Below are positions 1 through 11,450 of a stretch of 64,000 nt of DNA, piece by piece. Below the pieces are notes generated by a model. That model saw only the letters and a program-made list of their open reading frames with translations, made no database searches and had not been told where the DNA came from. The position numbers and the translations under genes are program-made. This stretch comes from Melitaea cinxia (lineage: Eukaryota; Arthropoda; Insecta; Lepidoptera; Nymphalidae). Each line of letters begins with the position of its first letter. Positions within the stretch are counted from its first letter, which is position 1. The stretch spans positions 3,801,501 through 3,865,500 of the forward strand of contig NC_059421.1 of assembly GCF_905220565.1 (NCBI RefSeq), in the 5' to 3' direction.

Positions 1-1122
1 ATTGAATGGAATTATTGTTGAATGTGGAATTACTTAATTGTTATTTTTGTGATAGCAATAGATTTATTCGTATCATTAATTACATTATAAATTAATAATA
101 TCACATTACTTACCTAAAATTGCAAATTTCTGAATCGTCCGGACAAATTTCCCTATATTGTTCATTGTTCAACACAGTTGTATGTACATGAGTCCGGGTA
201 TTGATATCAACGTGCCACTTCTATGTGACATTTCATTTGTCCGAGTTTAATTACAACATACATAGAACATTGTGTGATGTGAACTGTTTGCTATGTGCAA
301 TATTGTATAGTATTACTTGTCTGATAGAGATTGTCTATTGAATAAACTATCCATATGTGTCTTATGAAACTTGTATTGTATCTGGAAACGTAAACAAAAC
401 TGTAATGAACTTTGAAGTCCAGATCTATATTGATAAATAATCTTCGCTTAGTTTTCCAGAGCATATAATTTGAACCACTAAAGCTAATGTTACGTTACCT
501 ATAATAATAACATATTCATACATTAGGGAAATAAATACGATTTTATTACAACGACCCTATTTCCAGAAACAAAGTACAAGCATCTATTAAAACTGTGTTA
601 GTTTACTGATACAATAACTTTTCTTACCATGGTACAAACGTAAATGGCCCAATCACCCACTCAATTAGACGGTTACCCGTTCATTAATTAATTTGGAATT
701 CATTTAAATGCTCGAAGAGGTTGACAGCGGTCGAAAGTATCCGAACCGTTATAATTAGGTTGAAATTCAACAAGTTTGTTAAATTTGTTATATGCTAAAA
801 TTAAATATTGCTTGTTACGTCATTGACTCAAAATTTGGTGTAAGATGTCTTAGGAATAGAAAGGACGGCTATACCTGCCACGCTGCTTTACTACCTACTA
901 ATGTATGTTTCTTTTAGTATCACAAGCCACCATAACATTTTCTATAACAACCACCGTGGCTTTATGTATTCTCTGAGGTATATGTATGACAAAAATCCAC
1001 AAATAAAAATGCCAAATATTTTTTATGCAAATACGAATATAAACTTTGACGGGGAGTTGAATTTACGTTTGTAAGGAAAAACCTAAAAAAAAACCTCGAG
1101 ATTAGTTTTTTTTTTTAATCAC
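1..1122. other. AT-rich stretch, no feature seen
   Basis: I see no open frame with coding character, no RNA gene and no repeat that I recognise. It recurs at 12959-14080 as part of the duplication. Confidence 0.6.
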
Positions 1123-1132
1123 TAGGCCATAA

Positions 1133-1412
1133 GCCATAGGCCATAGGCGGTTGCGGGTTCGATCCCCGCACATGACAAACATTTGTATTGGCCATACAGG
1201 TGTTTGCCGTGGTCTGGGTGTTTGTGCACTCCTCGTGGGTCTCCCCACCGTGCCTCGGAGAGCACGTTAAGCCGTTGGTCCCGGTTGTTATCATGTACAC
1301 CGAATATATTCGCCAACCCGCATTGGAGCAGCGTGGTGGATTAAGCTCTGATCCTTCTCTTACATGGTAAAGAGGCCTATGCCCAGTAGTGGGATGTTAC
1401 AGACTGAAGCGA
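1133..1412 (+). repeat. SINE family A copy (tRNA-like head, LINE-like tail)
   Basis: The head carries a polymerase III B-box-like motif, GGTTCGATCCC, near 1156. A conserved body with a doublet-like GTGCCTCGGAGAGCACG segment follows, and the tail reads like AGGCCTATGCCCAGTAGTGGG. A 10-bp direct repeat, TAGGCCATAA, flanks it at 1123-1132 and 1413-1422, as expected for target-primed retrotransposition. Short open frames on both strands here are products of the SINE and not genes. The same family occurs at 2443, 11285, 20880, 26611, 42285 and 57111. Confidence 0.82.
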
Positions 1413-2255
1413 TAGGCCATAAAAACTCACAAAGGCATCACTACGTAGTGCGGTGAGTGTAGGGAACAAGCTGTACTTATTTAGTCGCTGCTTGTAAACA
1501 CGCGGGAGAGTTGAGTTGAGTGTTATTTTATTATAAACCGATCATTAAAGAAGGAAAAAGGTCTTATTGATGTTCTTAAAACAATAGGGGCGTTATTAGA
1601 ACTATTGATTAAAAGATAAAGCCAACTATCAGTGGATAAATTTCCCTTCATTATCAAAACTTTCACGTATCTGAACTAACAACTCCACGTTCTCAAATAA
1701 CTTGTTTCAGTTAAAATTTATTGAGTATTTTAAGACCCAATGATTAATTTTAAGCCCAGATTCAACGACACAGTATAACGGTCAGTATTTATCTAAGTAT
1801 TTTGAACTAGAACCTCTACAGAAGATTACGTTGTATTTTGTTTTGAGCAATTAGTTATTCAGAACTCGATGCCTCTTACCGTTTTATAAATTTTTAGTAA
1901 AGAATAATTAAAATAGGAATAGAAGAAAACTATGCGTATGTTTTTACTTACCAACTGGTAACAATCCTGTAGAAGGTTACTAATTATGGGAATATATGGA
2001 AACAATTTATAGTATCAGAAATGTAGATAGGAGCGTAAGTATTGATCAAGATGTACGTTAATACCGCGCTTAGCCGATGCTCACTGAGCAGAATAAAGAT
2101 TTTCTTTTTCTCTTCATTTATACACTCAGCCATTAGTAATAGGCTTTGTTAAAGAAATGTAGCAAACAATAGTAATCCAGAATTTCTGTTCTAGTAAATT
2201 AGTCTGCCTCAGTGTTTGATTTGCAGGAAATGTTTCAACTGCAAGTTAGACCAAG
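1413..2255. other. AT-rich stretch, no feature seen
   Basis: After the 10-bp SINE target repeat I see no gene, structured RNA or recognisable repeat here. Confidence 0.55.
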
Positions 2256-2442
2256 AAATAATAATAATAATACACTTTATTGAACACCAAAAACAGAAAT
2301 GATACATATCAAAGAAAGAAAAAATATTGACAATAAAAGAAAGTTTACAAAAGGTCATGAAAGCAGTTTATGAAAATTAATATAAAAACAGTTTTAATTA
2401 ACAAAATTATTACATATTTTTTTTTTTATATATTATACAAAC
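2256..2442 (-). mobile_element. Likely LINE 3' end, minus strand
   Basis: The plus strand reads (AAT)n then an ACACTTTATTG-type segment. This is the reverse complement of the ...CAATAAAGTGT(ATT)n ends of non-LTR elements. No coding part is recognisable. A SINE A copy follows directly on the opposite strand. Confidence 0.4.
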
Positions 2443-2720
2443 GTTACGTTGGTGCAAAGGTCATTTGTATTGGCCATACAGATGTTTGCCGTGGTCTGGG
2501 AGTTTGTGCAGTCCTTGTGGGTCTCCCCAGCGTGCCTCGGAGAGCACACTAAGCCGTCGATCCCGGTTGTTATCATGTACACCTGATAGCGATCGTTACT
2601 CATAGTAGGGAATATATCCGGCAACACGCATTGGAGCAGCGTGATGGATTAGGCTCTGATCCTTTTCCTACATGGAGAAAGAGGCCTATACCCAGCAGTG
2701 GTATACTACAGGCTGAAGCA
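2443..2720 (+). repeat. SINE family A copy, 5' end missing
   Basis: The body and tail match the copy at 1133-1412, but the tRNA-like head is absent. It begins near GTCATTTGTATTGGCC and ends at the CAGCAGTGG...GGCTGAAGCA tail. It is flanked by the 9-bp direct repeat TATACAAAC at 2434-2442 and 2721-2729. This indicates 5' truncation during reverse transcription. Confidence 0.82.
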
Positions 2721-4062
2721 TATACAAACAATTGATCATTCATTATACGTAAACAAGCACATTTAACATTGATAGCATTAATAATTAATCGGTGTCAAGG
2801 CGTAATGATGGAAATTAGTTTCATTAGCTGTGTTTGGCGTTTATTTAAACGATAATCTGTAAATACAAGTAATAATCATAATCAGGCTAAATCAGCCTCT
2901 GCTGTAATGTGGTTTGATTTATCAATTTTAATCTCTATTTATTATTCACATTTAACTATGTGTGTTTAATGCTAAACAAAATGGGTAGATAATTTATGAA
3001 ATGGATTACCTATGTACATTATAAGACTCATTTTCCTCCGGCGTGGGGTAAGACAGGGAAATGTAATATCACCGAAACTATTTACCACTGTGCTGGAGGA
3101 TTATTATTGTTTTCGTAATTCTTTATTGACATCGTAACGATCTTCGTTGACGTAGTCGACCTTTGCCTCTACGTTCATAGAAAAATCGACAGGGTAACGG
3201 TTGCGCACGTCACGTTTTTTCGCTATCCCTAGGGAACTACGAATTTTTCAGGGATGAAAGCAAGCTAAATGTTATGGTCAATTATCATCAATCAAGCCGT
3301 CGAGCTACAAAAGTGCAACAAACAAACTCACTTTCAGATTTATAATATTAGTATGGAAGTATGGATAGTCCATGAATCAAGTAATAATCACAATTAAGCT
3401 AAATCAGCCACTGCTCTACTGTGGGTTGACGGAAAGTTTTCTTATTAACAATTTATTGTAATCAAATATAGACTCTGAAACCAAAAACATATAAACAGAG
3501 GCAAAGAACTGCGTTATTTTTAGGGAAGTTGCTGGTACGTTTTAGTTTAAGTGAACCTAGTAGGAGTAGTAGGTATAATGGATAACTACCAACTATGGCT
3601 GCAGCTTCTGTTTAATTCCCAAGATCAATCCTACGGATTTAAGATTTCATTTGCATGCAAATCAGTCAGTTAAAATTTAATACAATAATACTCAAATTAC
3701 AAATGGAAATGGTTTGTCTCGAAAGGGCACAAATAATAAATCGTGTTGATTGCTCAGTTACGGGTTCATAACCGAACTTAAATCTGTGTTTTCCAAGAGT
3801 TAAATTTTCATCAAATTCATCTGGTATTTTGGGTAATTTTATTGAAAATCTAAGTCATAAGTACATGAAACATAGTAAAGCTCTGACCTTGTTTCTTCAT
3901 AAACAAGTAAGCCCTTGCCAAGAAGTGGAAGTTTTAAGCATGTAATATTGTGTAATACAGTATTAGTAAAAGTAGATAAATAGACGCTTACTCAAAGGCA
4001 AGTAGGATTATCTCCTGTGTCAGGAATAAAGTATGACTTTTGAAAACAGATTCTGTATATTT
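2721..4062. other. AT-rich stretch, no gene seen
   Basis: No coding frame or recognisable repeat. The only structured item I noted is the perfect 14-bp palindrome at 3649-3662. Confidence 0.55.
3649..3662. promoter_or_regulatory. Palindromic double octamer motif
   Basis: ATTTGCATGCAAAT is a perfect palindrome made of two overlapping POU-type octamers (ATTTGCAT and ATGCAAAT). It could bind a POU-domain dimer, but nothing nearby shows a promoter, so a chance occurrence is quite possible. It is repeated at 16607-16620 in the duplicate. Confidence 0.2.
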
Positions 4063-4073
4063 AATTACGTAGC

Positions 4074-4233
4074 AGCGTCTTCGGTGCGACAAAGCCAGTA
4101 CTGCGGTCACCAACCTGCCTGCCCAGCGTGGTGACTATAGGCAAAGCACATGAGTTCACGTTATTTTTGGCGTAAACTTGTGGAGGCCTATGTCCAGCAG
4201 TGGACTGTATAGGCTGTAATGATGATAATGATG
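4074..4233 (+). repeat. SINE family B, 5'-truncated, with target-site duplication
   Basis: Only the 3' part of the family is present, from GCGTCTTCGG to the CCAGCAGTGGACTGTATAGG tail and a TGATGATAATGATG run. An exact 11-bp direct repeat, AATTACGTAGC, flanks it at 4063-4073 and 4234-4244. This fixes orientation and boundaries and shows retrotransposition with 5' truncation. Confidence 0.88.
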
Positions 4234-4244
4234 AATTACGTAGC

Positions 4245-5582
4245 GTTAATTTATTTATTTGTAATAATAATAATAATTTTCCTAATTTATAATTTTAATT
4301 TATATTATCCCATTTTGTCTGTACCATAGTTATCAATCGAAACGTCCACAGAGAAACTTTGAATCTGTTTTAACTGGATCAACACTGATAGTCTCTTTAT
4401 CCCTTCGACTTTTAAATTACTTTTATTTTACAAATAGACTAGCGAAGTCATTTTAGTTTTTTTTTTAAGGTTGACTTTGTTTTCATTAAAAGAAACGTGT
4501 GCGCTATGTAATTAAAACTTACAACATTTTTGATACAATAATAACAAGACCGTTAAAATAAATTTTAAAAACTTAACCATTATGTTTATTGTACGAGATT
4601 TGGGTATTAGTTGTTAGTTGGAGTAAGCTTTACCAAATCTGTATATAATGTTTCCATTAAATGTTTTTTTTTTCAATAAATCTAATGTAGTGTTTATCAA
4701 CCACAATTTCTTATTCAAATATAATTTATTGCGGGTAGAGGTTAACGTACAGTTTACTGTCACAATTCGGTTCGTTAACTCAATGCATAGTCGAGCGATA
4801 ACAATTACTCGTAATATCATTTCTATTATGCGCTATCTTTTGAGGCATGACATACAATTTTCCGGGATAATAGATAACCACCTTGAGTTGGGTACGTAAT
4901 GTGTTTAAATATTTATCAAACAGATTTAGTCGGGGTTTGATGGTTCTATTTCGTTGATGGTTCGGTTACATAGATGAGGTATGTTGATGTGGTTTTGTTA
5001 TAGACACTAGAAATATAAAAAAAAAAATCTTTTATTCCATTTAAATGCCAAGATTCCCTCATGTTTTCATAGTCTTTGGTGATATCAGTGTATCAGTGCA
5101 TGATCGTCCACTGAAGGTAGGGTTCTTTCGCATATTTCCAATATTCGTTACTCGGCAGTTCCACAAACTAGCGATTCAAACATTTTTATTATTTTATGAG
5201 ATTATTTGGCAATATTGTTATTAAATTTGAGGATCAAAATATTGGTTTTAAAGCGTTTTAGTTATCTTATACCAGGCGTTAAGGAAACATTGCGAGCAAC
5301 CCCAGATAATTACGTGGAGAATAATTCTGAAACTTGAATGCGTTATCTCTAATTTCTAGTGCAATAATAGCGGTGTCGCGGCGACAATTTACATCCTCGT
5401 TACAACATAAGATGAAGCTCATAACTAGTAGTTGCAAGTTTTATATATTTGTTTAAATATTTCGTTGAAAATACCTTAAACAGCTTTAATGAACTCAATT
5501 CTTACCTTGATCGTGGACAATGATAATCACATCAGAAATTTATTATTGCTGGCAATACATTGTAATACCAATGTCTATGTCG
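4245..5582. other. AT-rich stretch, no supported gene
   Basis: An 83-codon frame on plus (4648-4899) and a 68-codon frame on minus (4614-4820) lie here. Neither shows a domain, biased composition or splice context, so I do not call them. No repeat is recognised. Confidence 0.5.
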
Positions 5583-5593
5583 TGTCTTCATTT

Positions 5594-5909
5594 CATCATT
5601 ACAGCCTATACAGTCCACTGCTGGACATAGGCTTCCACAAGTTTACGCCAAAAATAACGTGCCCATAGTCACCACGCTGGACAGGCGGGTTGGTGACCGC
5701 AGTACTGGCTTTGTCGCACCGAAGACGCTGCTGGCCGTCTTCGGCCTGTGTATTTCAAAGCCAGCAGTTGGATGGTTATCCCGCCATCGGTCGGCTTCTT
5801 AAGTTCCAAGGTGGTTGTGGAACCTTGTTATCCCTTAGTCGCCTCTTACGACACCCACGGGAAGAGAGGGGGTGGCTAAATTCTTTAGTGCCATAGCCAC
5901 ACAGCAGCA
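5594..5909 (-). repeat. SINE family B, near full length
   Basis: It runs on the minus strand: head near 5905 (GCTGTGTGGC type) and tail near 5594 (CAGCAGTGGACTGTATAGGC type). An exact 11-bp direct repeat, TGTCTTCATTT, flanks it at 5583-5593 and 5910-5920. The 60-68-codon frames inside come from the SINE. Other full copies are at 9456, 9957, 27033, 34322 and 61065. Confidence 0.88.
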
Positions 5910-5920
5910 TGTCTTCATTT

Positions 5921-6233
5921 ATCATAACCCAAAAATATTCTGTTTCATAATTATTCATACAGCTTAGTCAGTGGACATAATAACATTCCAGAAAAATATA
6001 TTCGAATATTATATGTACATACCAGACAGTAATGAAGGCGTAGAGCATAGGTCTTTACCAAATGTCATGAAATCCTAGGAGTGCTGGATGTTATGTTGAT
6101 TTACATAAATATAAGAGAGCGTTGACACTGTCTGACTTATAACTATTTAACCTTTAAAAAAAAGGTAATAAACACCGTATTCCTTATTGCGTTTGAACCG
6201 TATTGCTTGTGCTTATGTTATGGTAAATATATA
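5921..6233. other. Spacer, no feature seen
   Basis: AT-rich; nothing recognised between the SINE B copy and the foldback element. Confidence 0.5.
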
Positions 6234-6545
6234 TCCCACCAAAAACATTTTCATGTAAAATGTTGCCAAGACGAGATCATATGGCTCGCACTGTCAAAAA
6301 GTTATCAGATCTCATGTAGAGCCAAGCTTCTAACTCTACACGTCCTAACTCTACAAGCCCTAACTTCATAAGCTCTACACCTTAGTCAAAATATGTGGCT
6401 TGGCCGTTTCGCTACCTTCACGTGGGCGTAAGGTGAAAAATTTATTCACTGTTTATTACTTTTCTGTTATACAATAGTTCTATTAAAGAAAAAATAAAAA
6501 GAAGAATAATTGATATACATATAATACAAATAAAAATAAAAAGAG

Positions 6546-6612
<67 letters not shown>

Positions 6613-6834
6613 GAGACAGGAAAGTCGTCATCTACAACATCGGCAGCCGGTAGTAACGAAACGGCCAAGCCACATATTTTGACTAAGGTGTAGAGTTTAT
6701 GAAGTTAGGGCTTGTAGAGTTAGGACGTGTAGAGTTAGAAGCTTGGCTCTACATGAGATCTGATAACTTTTTGACAGTGCGAGCCATATGATCTCGTCTT
6801 GGCAACATTTTACATGAAAATGTTTTTGGTGGGA
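6234..6834. mobile_element. Foldback element with ~178-bp inverted arms
   Basis: The left arm, 6234-6411, is nearly a perfect reverse complement of the right arm, 6657-6834. Both ends start TCCCACCAAAAACATTTTC when read inward, and I noticed one mismatch in the part checked closely. The ~245-bp centre contains an (AT)30 tract. No transposase is encoded. The layout is that of a non-autonomous DNA or foldback element. I could not define a clear target-site duplication. The minus frame of 61 codons with repeated Ile-Tyr is only the (AT)n tract. Confidence 0.85.
6549..6608. repeat. (AT)30 microsatellite
   Basis: This is an uninterrupted AT dinucleotide tract at the centre of the foldback element. 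Its length is identical in the duplicate at 19507-19566, which is striking because such tracts change length quickly. Confidence 0.95.
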
Positions 6835-7541
6835 TTTCACTTCTTTTTGTAAGTTGCTTATGACAATATTATAGCTGCATTTTACCTCCGACACATTCTA
6901 TACCATAAATATCATCCAATCTCCACCATATTCGGTTGAAGCACGCTGTTTTTGATTTTATGTTGAACTGATATGCTAACGGACCTCCGCCAAAACTTAA
7001 ATACCAAAATTACACAATGTAAATTTTCGACCTAAACTAATAACCAATTTTTATTTTTTATGTATTTTATTATTATTATTTATAACAAGGAGTAACTAGG
7101 AGTCCCTATATCAATTTTCAGACCTCTAGCATCAAAATTTGCGGAAGTCTCATACAAACTTCCATCCCCTAGTTTAAGGGATTGGGGGGTAAAATTTCCA
7201 AGTTTTAGAATTTTTTTCTTGTTTGTGTACTAATACTAGCTTACATACCAAATTTCAGCTTTCTGGGACTTCAGGAAGTACTCTAAGAATTTTGATGATC
7301 ATCAGTGAGTGACGAAATCGGGGTTTTTTAGATATCAATAAAATCTAAAGTATAAGAGCTATGTAATTGAAACTTTATATGTTTAATAAGTCCACTATTG
7401 ACATTATATTCCGAGAATTTTGTTTATCTAGTATAATCCAAACCCAAGTTATGAGGGTTCAAAAAAACGACGAAGCACTTCGAGAAAAGATAGGTAGTGC
7501 TTTTCGTTTTTTTTTCTTTTTTTTTTTTTGTCTCGTCTTGG
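6835..7541. other. Unclassified repeat-like DNA ending at duplication breakpoint
   Basis: It contains a segment with CATACAAACTTCCATCCCC, which resembles a dispersed lepidopteran repeat, and a T-rich tract at 7505-7529. Similarity between the two copies stops 12 bases after that tract. The plus frame 7367-7612 crosses the breakpoint and is not a gene. Confidence 0.4.
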
Positions 7542-8547
7542 TTGGAAAATTTACACCAGAATACAGAGTCATTTTTGAGAATACAATTGTGACTTATCCA
7601 TATTTTTTATAGACTTTTTACATGGAAATAATAATGAAACCTCATTTCTTGTTTTTATTTTGTTTATAAAAATATTTTTTTAATAAATGTCAAGAATTTA
7701 TGCTTTACAATTTATTAATTCTATTTTATATTATACTACGTGCCCGTGTTTTTTATATTATTATTATTATTATTCTTTAATAAAGAGTCCGTGGAGAGAG
7801 CGAAGATCTTATCATTAAATAGCTCATTCGCTAAATAATCGTTTGACATAAAAAATAAAAAATAAATCCAACATACAAAAGTAGAACAAAACTGTTGTAT
7901 CTTGAATATTAAAATTCAATAAATTGACAAACTTCGATTCTAAGCAGTTAGTAAATTGTTCACAAGAGCTAGTGTAACAGGTAATTGGCGCGAGACGGGT
8001 TCCAACTCAGGCACGTTCCGAGCGCGTCTGCGGACGAGCTGCACGTAAGTTGTGCTACTTGAATTGTTCAATTATTTAACTTCCTGTAACATGCTTGTAC
8101 GTTGATTGTGCATGAAACAGCTTTTAATACTGTATTATATTAGGTACAAGTATGCTCGCCTCTGTTAAACACTAATTGTAACAATAGCTACCTATCTATA
8201 CTGATAAATGATATCTAAAAAAATAATGACGTTAATAAAATATAAAATATCAGCTAATGACGCTTTTAGAGTCAATATTAAAGTCAACATAAAAACATGG
8301 GAGTATTGTGTGTTTGCTTTAATATGCTTATTTACTTCATTTTGTAAATTCACGCAAAAATACCAGAACGCTATTATTTTTTGGAGAATTTACATAATAT
8401 GAACATTTTTGCAGCAATTGATTGTAACTTATTGGCGCTACTCTTGCAGGTATTCATTAAAAATAATTTTACAAGCCGCTGCTCTTTAACATTTTATACA
8501 GATTCACATTATAAATCGATATTCAATGTTAAAATATCAACAAGACG
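7542..8547. other. AT-rich stretch with one repeat-like motif
   Basis: No gene is supported. The motif at 7980-8046 resembles 33237-33330 and is described separately. A 64-codon plus frame at 8208-8402 has no supporting feature. Confidence 0.45.
7980..8046 (+). other. Exon-edge-like motif, copy 1 of 2
   Basis: A GC-richer patch containing TTGGCGCGAGA, an ACACGTT-like block and GACGAGCTGCAC runs into GTAAGT, a consensus splice donor. A diverged relative at 33237-33345 has the same order of blocks and also runs into GTAAGT. Possible readings are paralogous non-coding first exons or an unknown repeat. There is no open frame to decide. Confidence 0.25.
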
Positions 8548-8816
8548 TAACTGAGGTAGGGCACAGCAGGAATTTCCTGCTCAAAATATGGAGCAGCCCG
8601 ACTGGGGTAGTACCTCGACCTTACAGAAGATCACAGCTAAATAATACTGTTTTCAAGCAGTATTGTGTTCCTGTTGGTGAGTAAGGTGACCAGAGCTCCT
8701 GGGGGGATTGGGGATTGGGTCGGCAACGTGCTTGCGATGCTTCTGCTGTTGCAGGCGTCTATAAGCTACGGTCATCGCTTACCATCAGGTGAGCCGTACG
8801 CTTGTTTGCCGACCTA
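8548..8816 (-). repeat. SINE-like family C copy
   Basis: This is the reverse complement of the repeat at 25470-25742, including GGTACTACCCCAGTCGG and a CAATACTGCTTGAAAACAG block with internal dyad (CTGTTTTCAAGCAG). The family end CAAACAAGCG lies near 8800. Strand is set relative to the copy at 25470. It is an uninterrupted relative of the copy split by the R1-clade LINE at 43053. Confidence 0.82.
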
Positions 8817-9455
8817 GTGACATAAAAAAAAAGACGTATTCTGACATTAATACAATTCCAGAAGAATTTTTTCTTCTAAAATCACAGCAAATTAAATGTC
8901 AATCAATAAAAAACAATCTCACCACAGATAGCACAATAAAACGTAATCTCAATTTCTTATCGCACTATTTCCCATCACACACATTTGTCGCACGATGTAA
9001 TAACTCAACGACGGATGTGACAAATATTGGCGCCAACGTTTGACTAATTGTAGACAGAATTGTGGGTCTTTATTAAATCGATAGTGCTGATAATAATCGA
9101 AATGAAAAGGAAATTATTTCTTTCATATTTTTTATGAATATAACTTTTATTTAACATATTATATTACACTATAATACACGAGATGATTGTCAAGCGCTTG
9201 CATTATTTTCAAAGTAATTAATATATTGTGGTATGAAGTAAAGTTTGCTGTGTAGTTACGGCAGTAAAAACAACTTTATCGGTTGATTGCGCGTGTATCA
9301 GTTTTATATTATAGGTTCTGTGGATATTGGAAAAGAGAAGGCTACACAAACGCCTTTACCACACTATCTGTAAATTTAATACTTACGCTGTTCACAGATT
9401 TTATTTTTTGTATTAAACTATATTTTTTTTAATTTTCTTATTATTTTATCATATT
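8817..9455. other. AT-rich stretch, no gene supported
   Basis: An 84-codon plus frame (8789-9043) begins inside the SINE C copy and has no recognisable domain. Nothing else was noted. Confidence 0.45.
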
Positions 9456-9775
9456 GCTGTGTGGTTACGGCAGTAAGAATATCGCCACCCCCTCTCTTCC
9501 CGTGGGTGTCGTAAGAGACGACTAAGGGAAAACACAGTTCCACTACCACCTTGGAACTTAAAAAGCCGACCGATGGCGGGTTTACCATCTAACTGCTGGC
9601 TTTGATATACACAGGCCGAAGACGGGCAGCAGAGTCTTTGGTGCGACAAAGCCAGCCCTGCGGTCACCAACCCGCCTGCCCAGCGTGGTGACTATGGGCA
9701 AAACATATGAGTTCGCGCCATTGTTGGCGCGAACTTGTGGAGGCCTATGTCTAGCAGTGGGCTGTATTAGGCTGA
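9456..9775 (+). repeat. SINE family B, near full length
   Basis: Head near 9456, tail ending GGCTGAA at about 9775. It belongs to a local direct duplication: this SINE plus ~105 bp of downstream flank reappears as 9957-10270 plus flank. Confidence 0.85.
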
Positions 9776-9880
9776 ATTGAGATGAAGAAAAGTGTTTGTT
9801 TTTAATGAAAAAATGTTAGAAGTACAATAATTTTATTATTTAATATATTTCACGTCAATTTATCAAATAATCATATTACA
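9776..9880 (+). repeat. Flank shared by the two SINE B copies, unit 1
   Basis: This non-SINE DNA matches 10271-10372 almost base for base, including ACGTCAATTTATCAAATAAT. It is part of the ~0.5-kb direct duplication. Confidence 0.85.
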
Positions 9881-9956
9881 GGCTGAAGCGCAAGCAAAAG
9901 TTTTGTAATGGAGTATTTGTTTGATCATAATAATAACATTTTAACACCATCATTGT

Positions 9957-10270
9957 GCTGTGTGGCTACAAAGAATTTAGCCACCCCCTCTCTTCCCATG
10001 GGTGTCGTAAGAGGCGACTAAGGGATAACAAGGTTCCACAACCACCTTGGAACTTAAGAAGCCGACCGATGGCGGGATAACCATCCAACTGCTGGCTTTG
10101 AAATACACAGGCCGAAGACGGGCAGCAGCGTCTTCGGTGCGACAAAGCCAGTACTGCGGTCACCAACCCGCCTGCCCAGCGTGGTGACTATGGGCAAAAC
10201 ACATGAGTTCGCCCATTGTTGGCGCGAACTTGTGGAGGCCTATGTCTAGCAGTGGGCTGTATTAGGCTGA
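9957..10270 (+). repeat. SINE family B, near full length, locally duplicated
   Basis: It matches 9456-9775 at an offset of about 495-501 bp. The similarity continues past the SINE tail through 10271-10370, with the same GATGAAGAAAAGTGTTTG start as 9781. Two independent SINE insertions would not share flanking DNA, so this is a segmental duplication. Confidence 0.85.
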
Positions 10271-10372
10271 AGTGAGATGAAGAAAAGTGTTTGTTTTTAA
10301 CGAAAAATTGTTAGAAGTACAATAATTTTATTATTTAATATATTTCACGTCAATTTATCAAATAATCAATTA
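10271..10372 (+). repeat. Flank shared by the two SINE B copies, unit 2
   Basis: Partner of 9776-9880. Similarity ends near 10372, after which the sequence is unique. Confidence 0.85.
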
Positions 10373-11284
10373 CTGCGTTCACAATGGCTTACTCGTAATG
10401 TAGTAGAATTACTGTTGATATGTTCATAGTTTCGTAACAATGACGATAACGGACGACGGAATAATATTAGGACAATGGATGGCATAAATACAAGAATACT
10501 TACATGCGGTCAAGAATGTGACCCTTCTTCAGCAAGCACGCAAAAAGGGAAAATAATGAAATCGAGCTAGATATTTAGAAGTTAGCAACTTTATTTATAT
10601 TTCACAAAGGATGTGTTCGGAATTTTTTATAAATTCTTTGGTATGGTATACTCGTAGTTCACAACTTACCCGCGTAGATCCTTTGTGAATTGAAAGCTTG
10701 TACTATGGTTTCAGATAAAGATTAACGCAAAAATGTGATAAAATACAAAAGTGAATATTCAACGGTTTTAGGTAAAATTTTATGGAAATAAATACATAAA
10801 ATATAGTAGGTACATATTTTCAAGCCAATTTTGATTAATTACTCCTTGGATTTCTTTTTTTTTTGGTTTAAGCGCAGATAATATATATTCAAGTTATTAC
10901 TAAGGGAAAGAGCATTAGTCGTTGCAATAAAGGTTTATCATGGAAAGACAATGAATGCTTGCGGGTTAAAATTATTTGAAAAATGTGTTATCTGCTCCGA
11001 ATACTATTTTGTGGGGCGAATTAAAATATATAGAAGTTGTAAAACTGGAATTTTCTAATTCTAGAAAGTTCTATATGAAACAATTATATTACTTCTTGAG
11101 TAACTGTCTCCGTTAATCTTCTCGAGTAATTGTTTCGGCTCTAAGAATCTAATATCATTCATTAGAAATTAAATTAACTGCAAGCAGTAACAGTTCTAGC
11201 AGCCGTAACCGCGCTGTGTACGCTATACCGCGCTTAATGTTCATTGCGGCTTACACATGGATTTTTATTACGCTTACGCTTCAG
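10373..11284. other. AT-rich stretch, no feature seen
   Basis: No frame, RNA gene or repeat recognised. Confidence 0.5.
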
Positions 11285-11450
11285 ATTTTAACATTCCACT
11301 GCTGGGCATATACCTCTTTTCCTATGTAGGAGAATGATCCTCCGCTGCGAGTTTGGTGGATATATTCCCTACTATGAGTAACGATCGCTATCACGTGTAC
11401 ATGATAACAACCGGAACCGACGGCTTAACGCGCTCTCCGAAGCACGGATT
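11285..11450 (-). repeat. SINE family A fragment
   Basis: On the minus strand the tail (CCACTGCTGGGCATA type) lies at the left and the body (TCATGTACACGTGATAGCG type) follows rightward. It ends at the GTGCTTCGGAGAGCG segment, so the tRNA-like head is missing. Confidence 0.78.

Larger units (their letters stand above)
1..7541 (+). repeat. Visible part of tandem-duplication copy 1
   Basis: This whole segment recurs at 12959-20499 with a constant offset of 12,958 bp. I found only four substitutions (2832/15790 g-a, 4104/17062 c-t, 4707/17665 t-a, 5904/18862 g-a) and no length change, even in the (AT)30 tract. Similarity stops abruptly after position 7541. If this is a simple tandem duplication, copy 1 began about 5.4 kb left of the window and 7541/7542 is the internal junction. 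An unpurged haplotig or assembly repeat is the alternative. Confidence 0.93.

Noticed and set aside
1143..1175. Possible tRNA gene from the B-box motif
   Set aside because: No acceptor stem or anticodon loop closes; it recurs as the head of a dispersed repeat. The same reasoning applies at 31361, 36756 and 56291.
5690..5896. 68-codon frame repeated at 9449, 9966, 18648 and 61182
   Set aside because: Encoded by SINE family B in every case.
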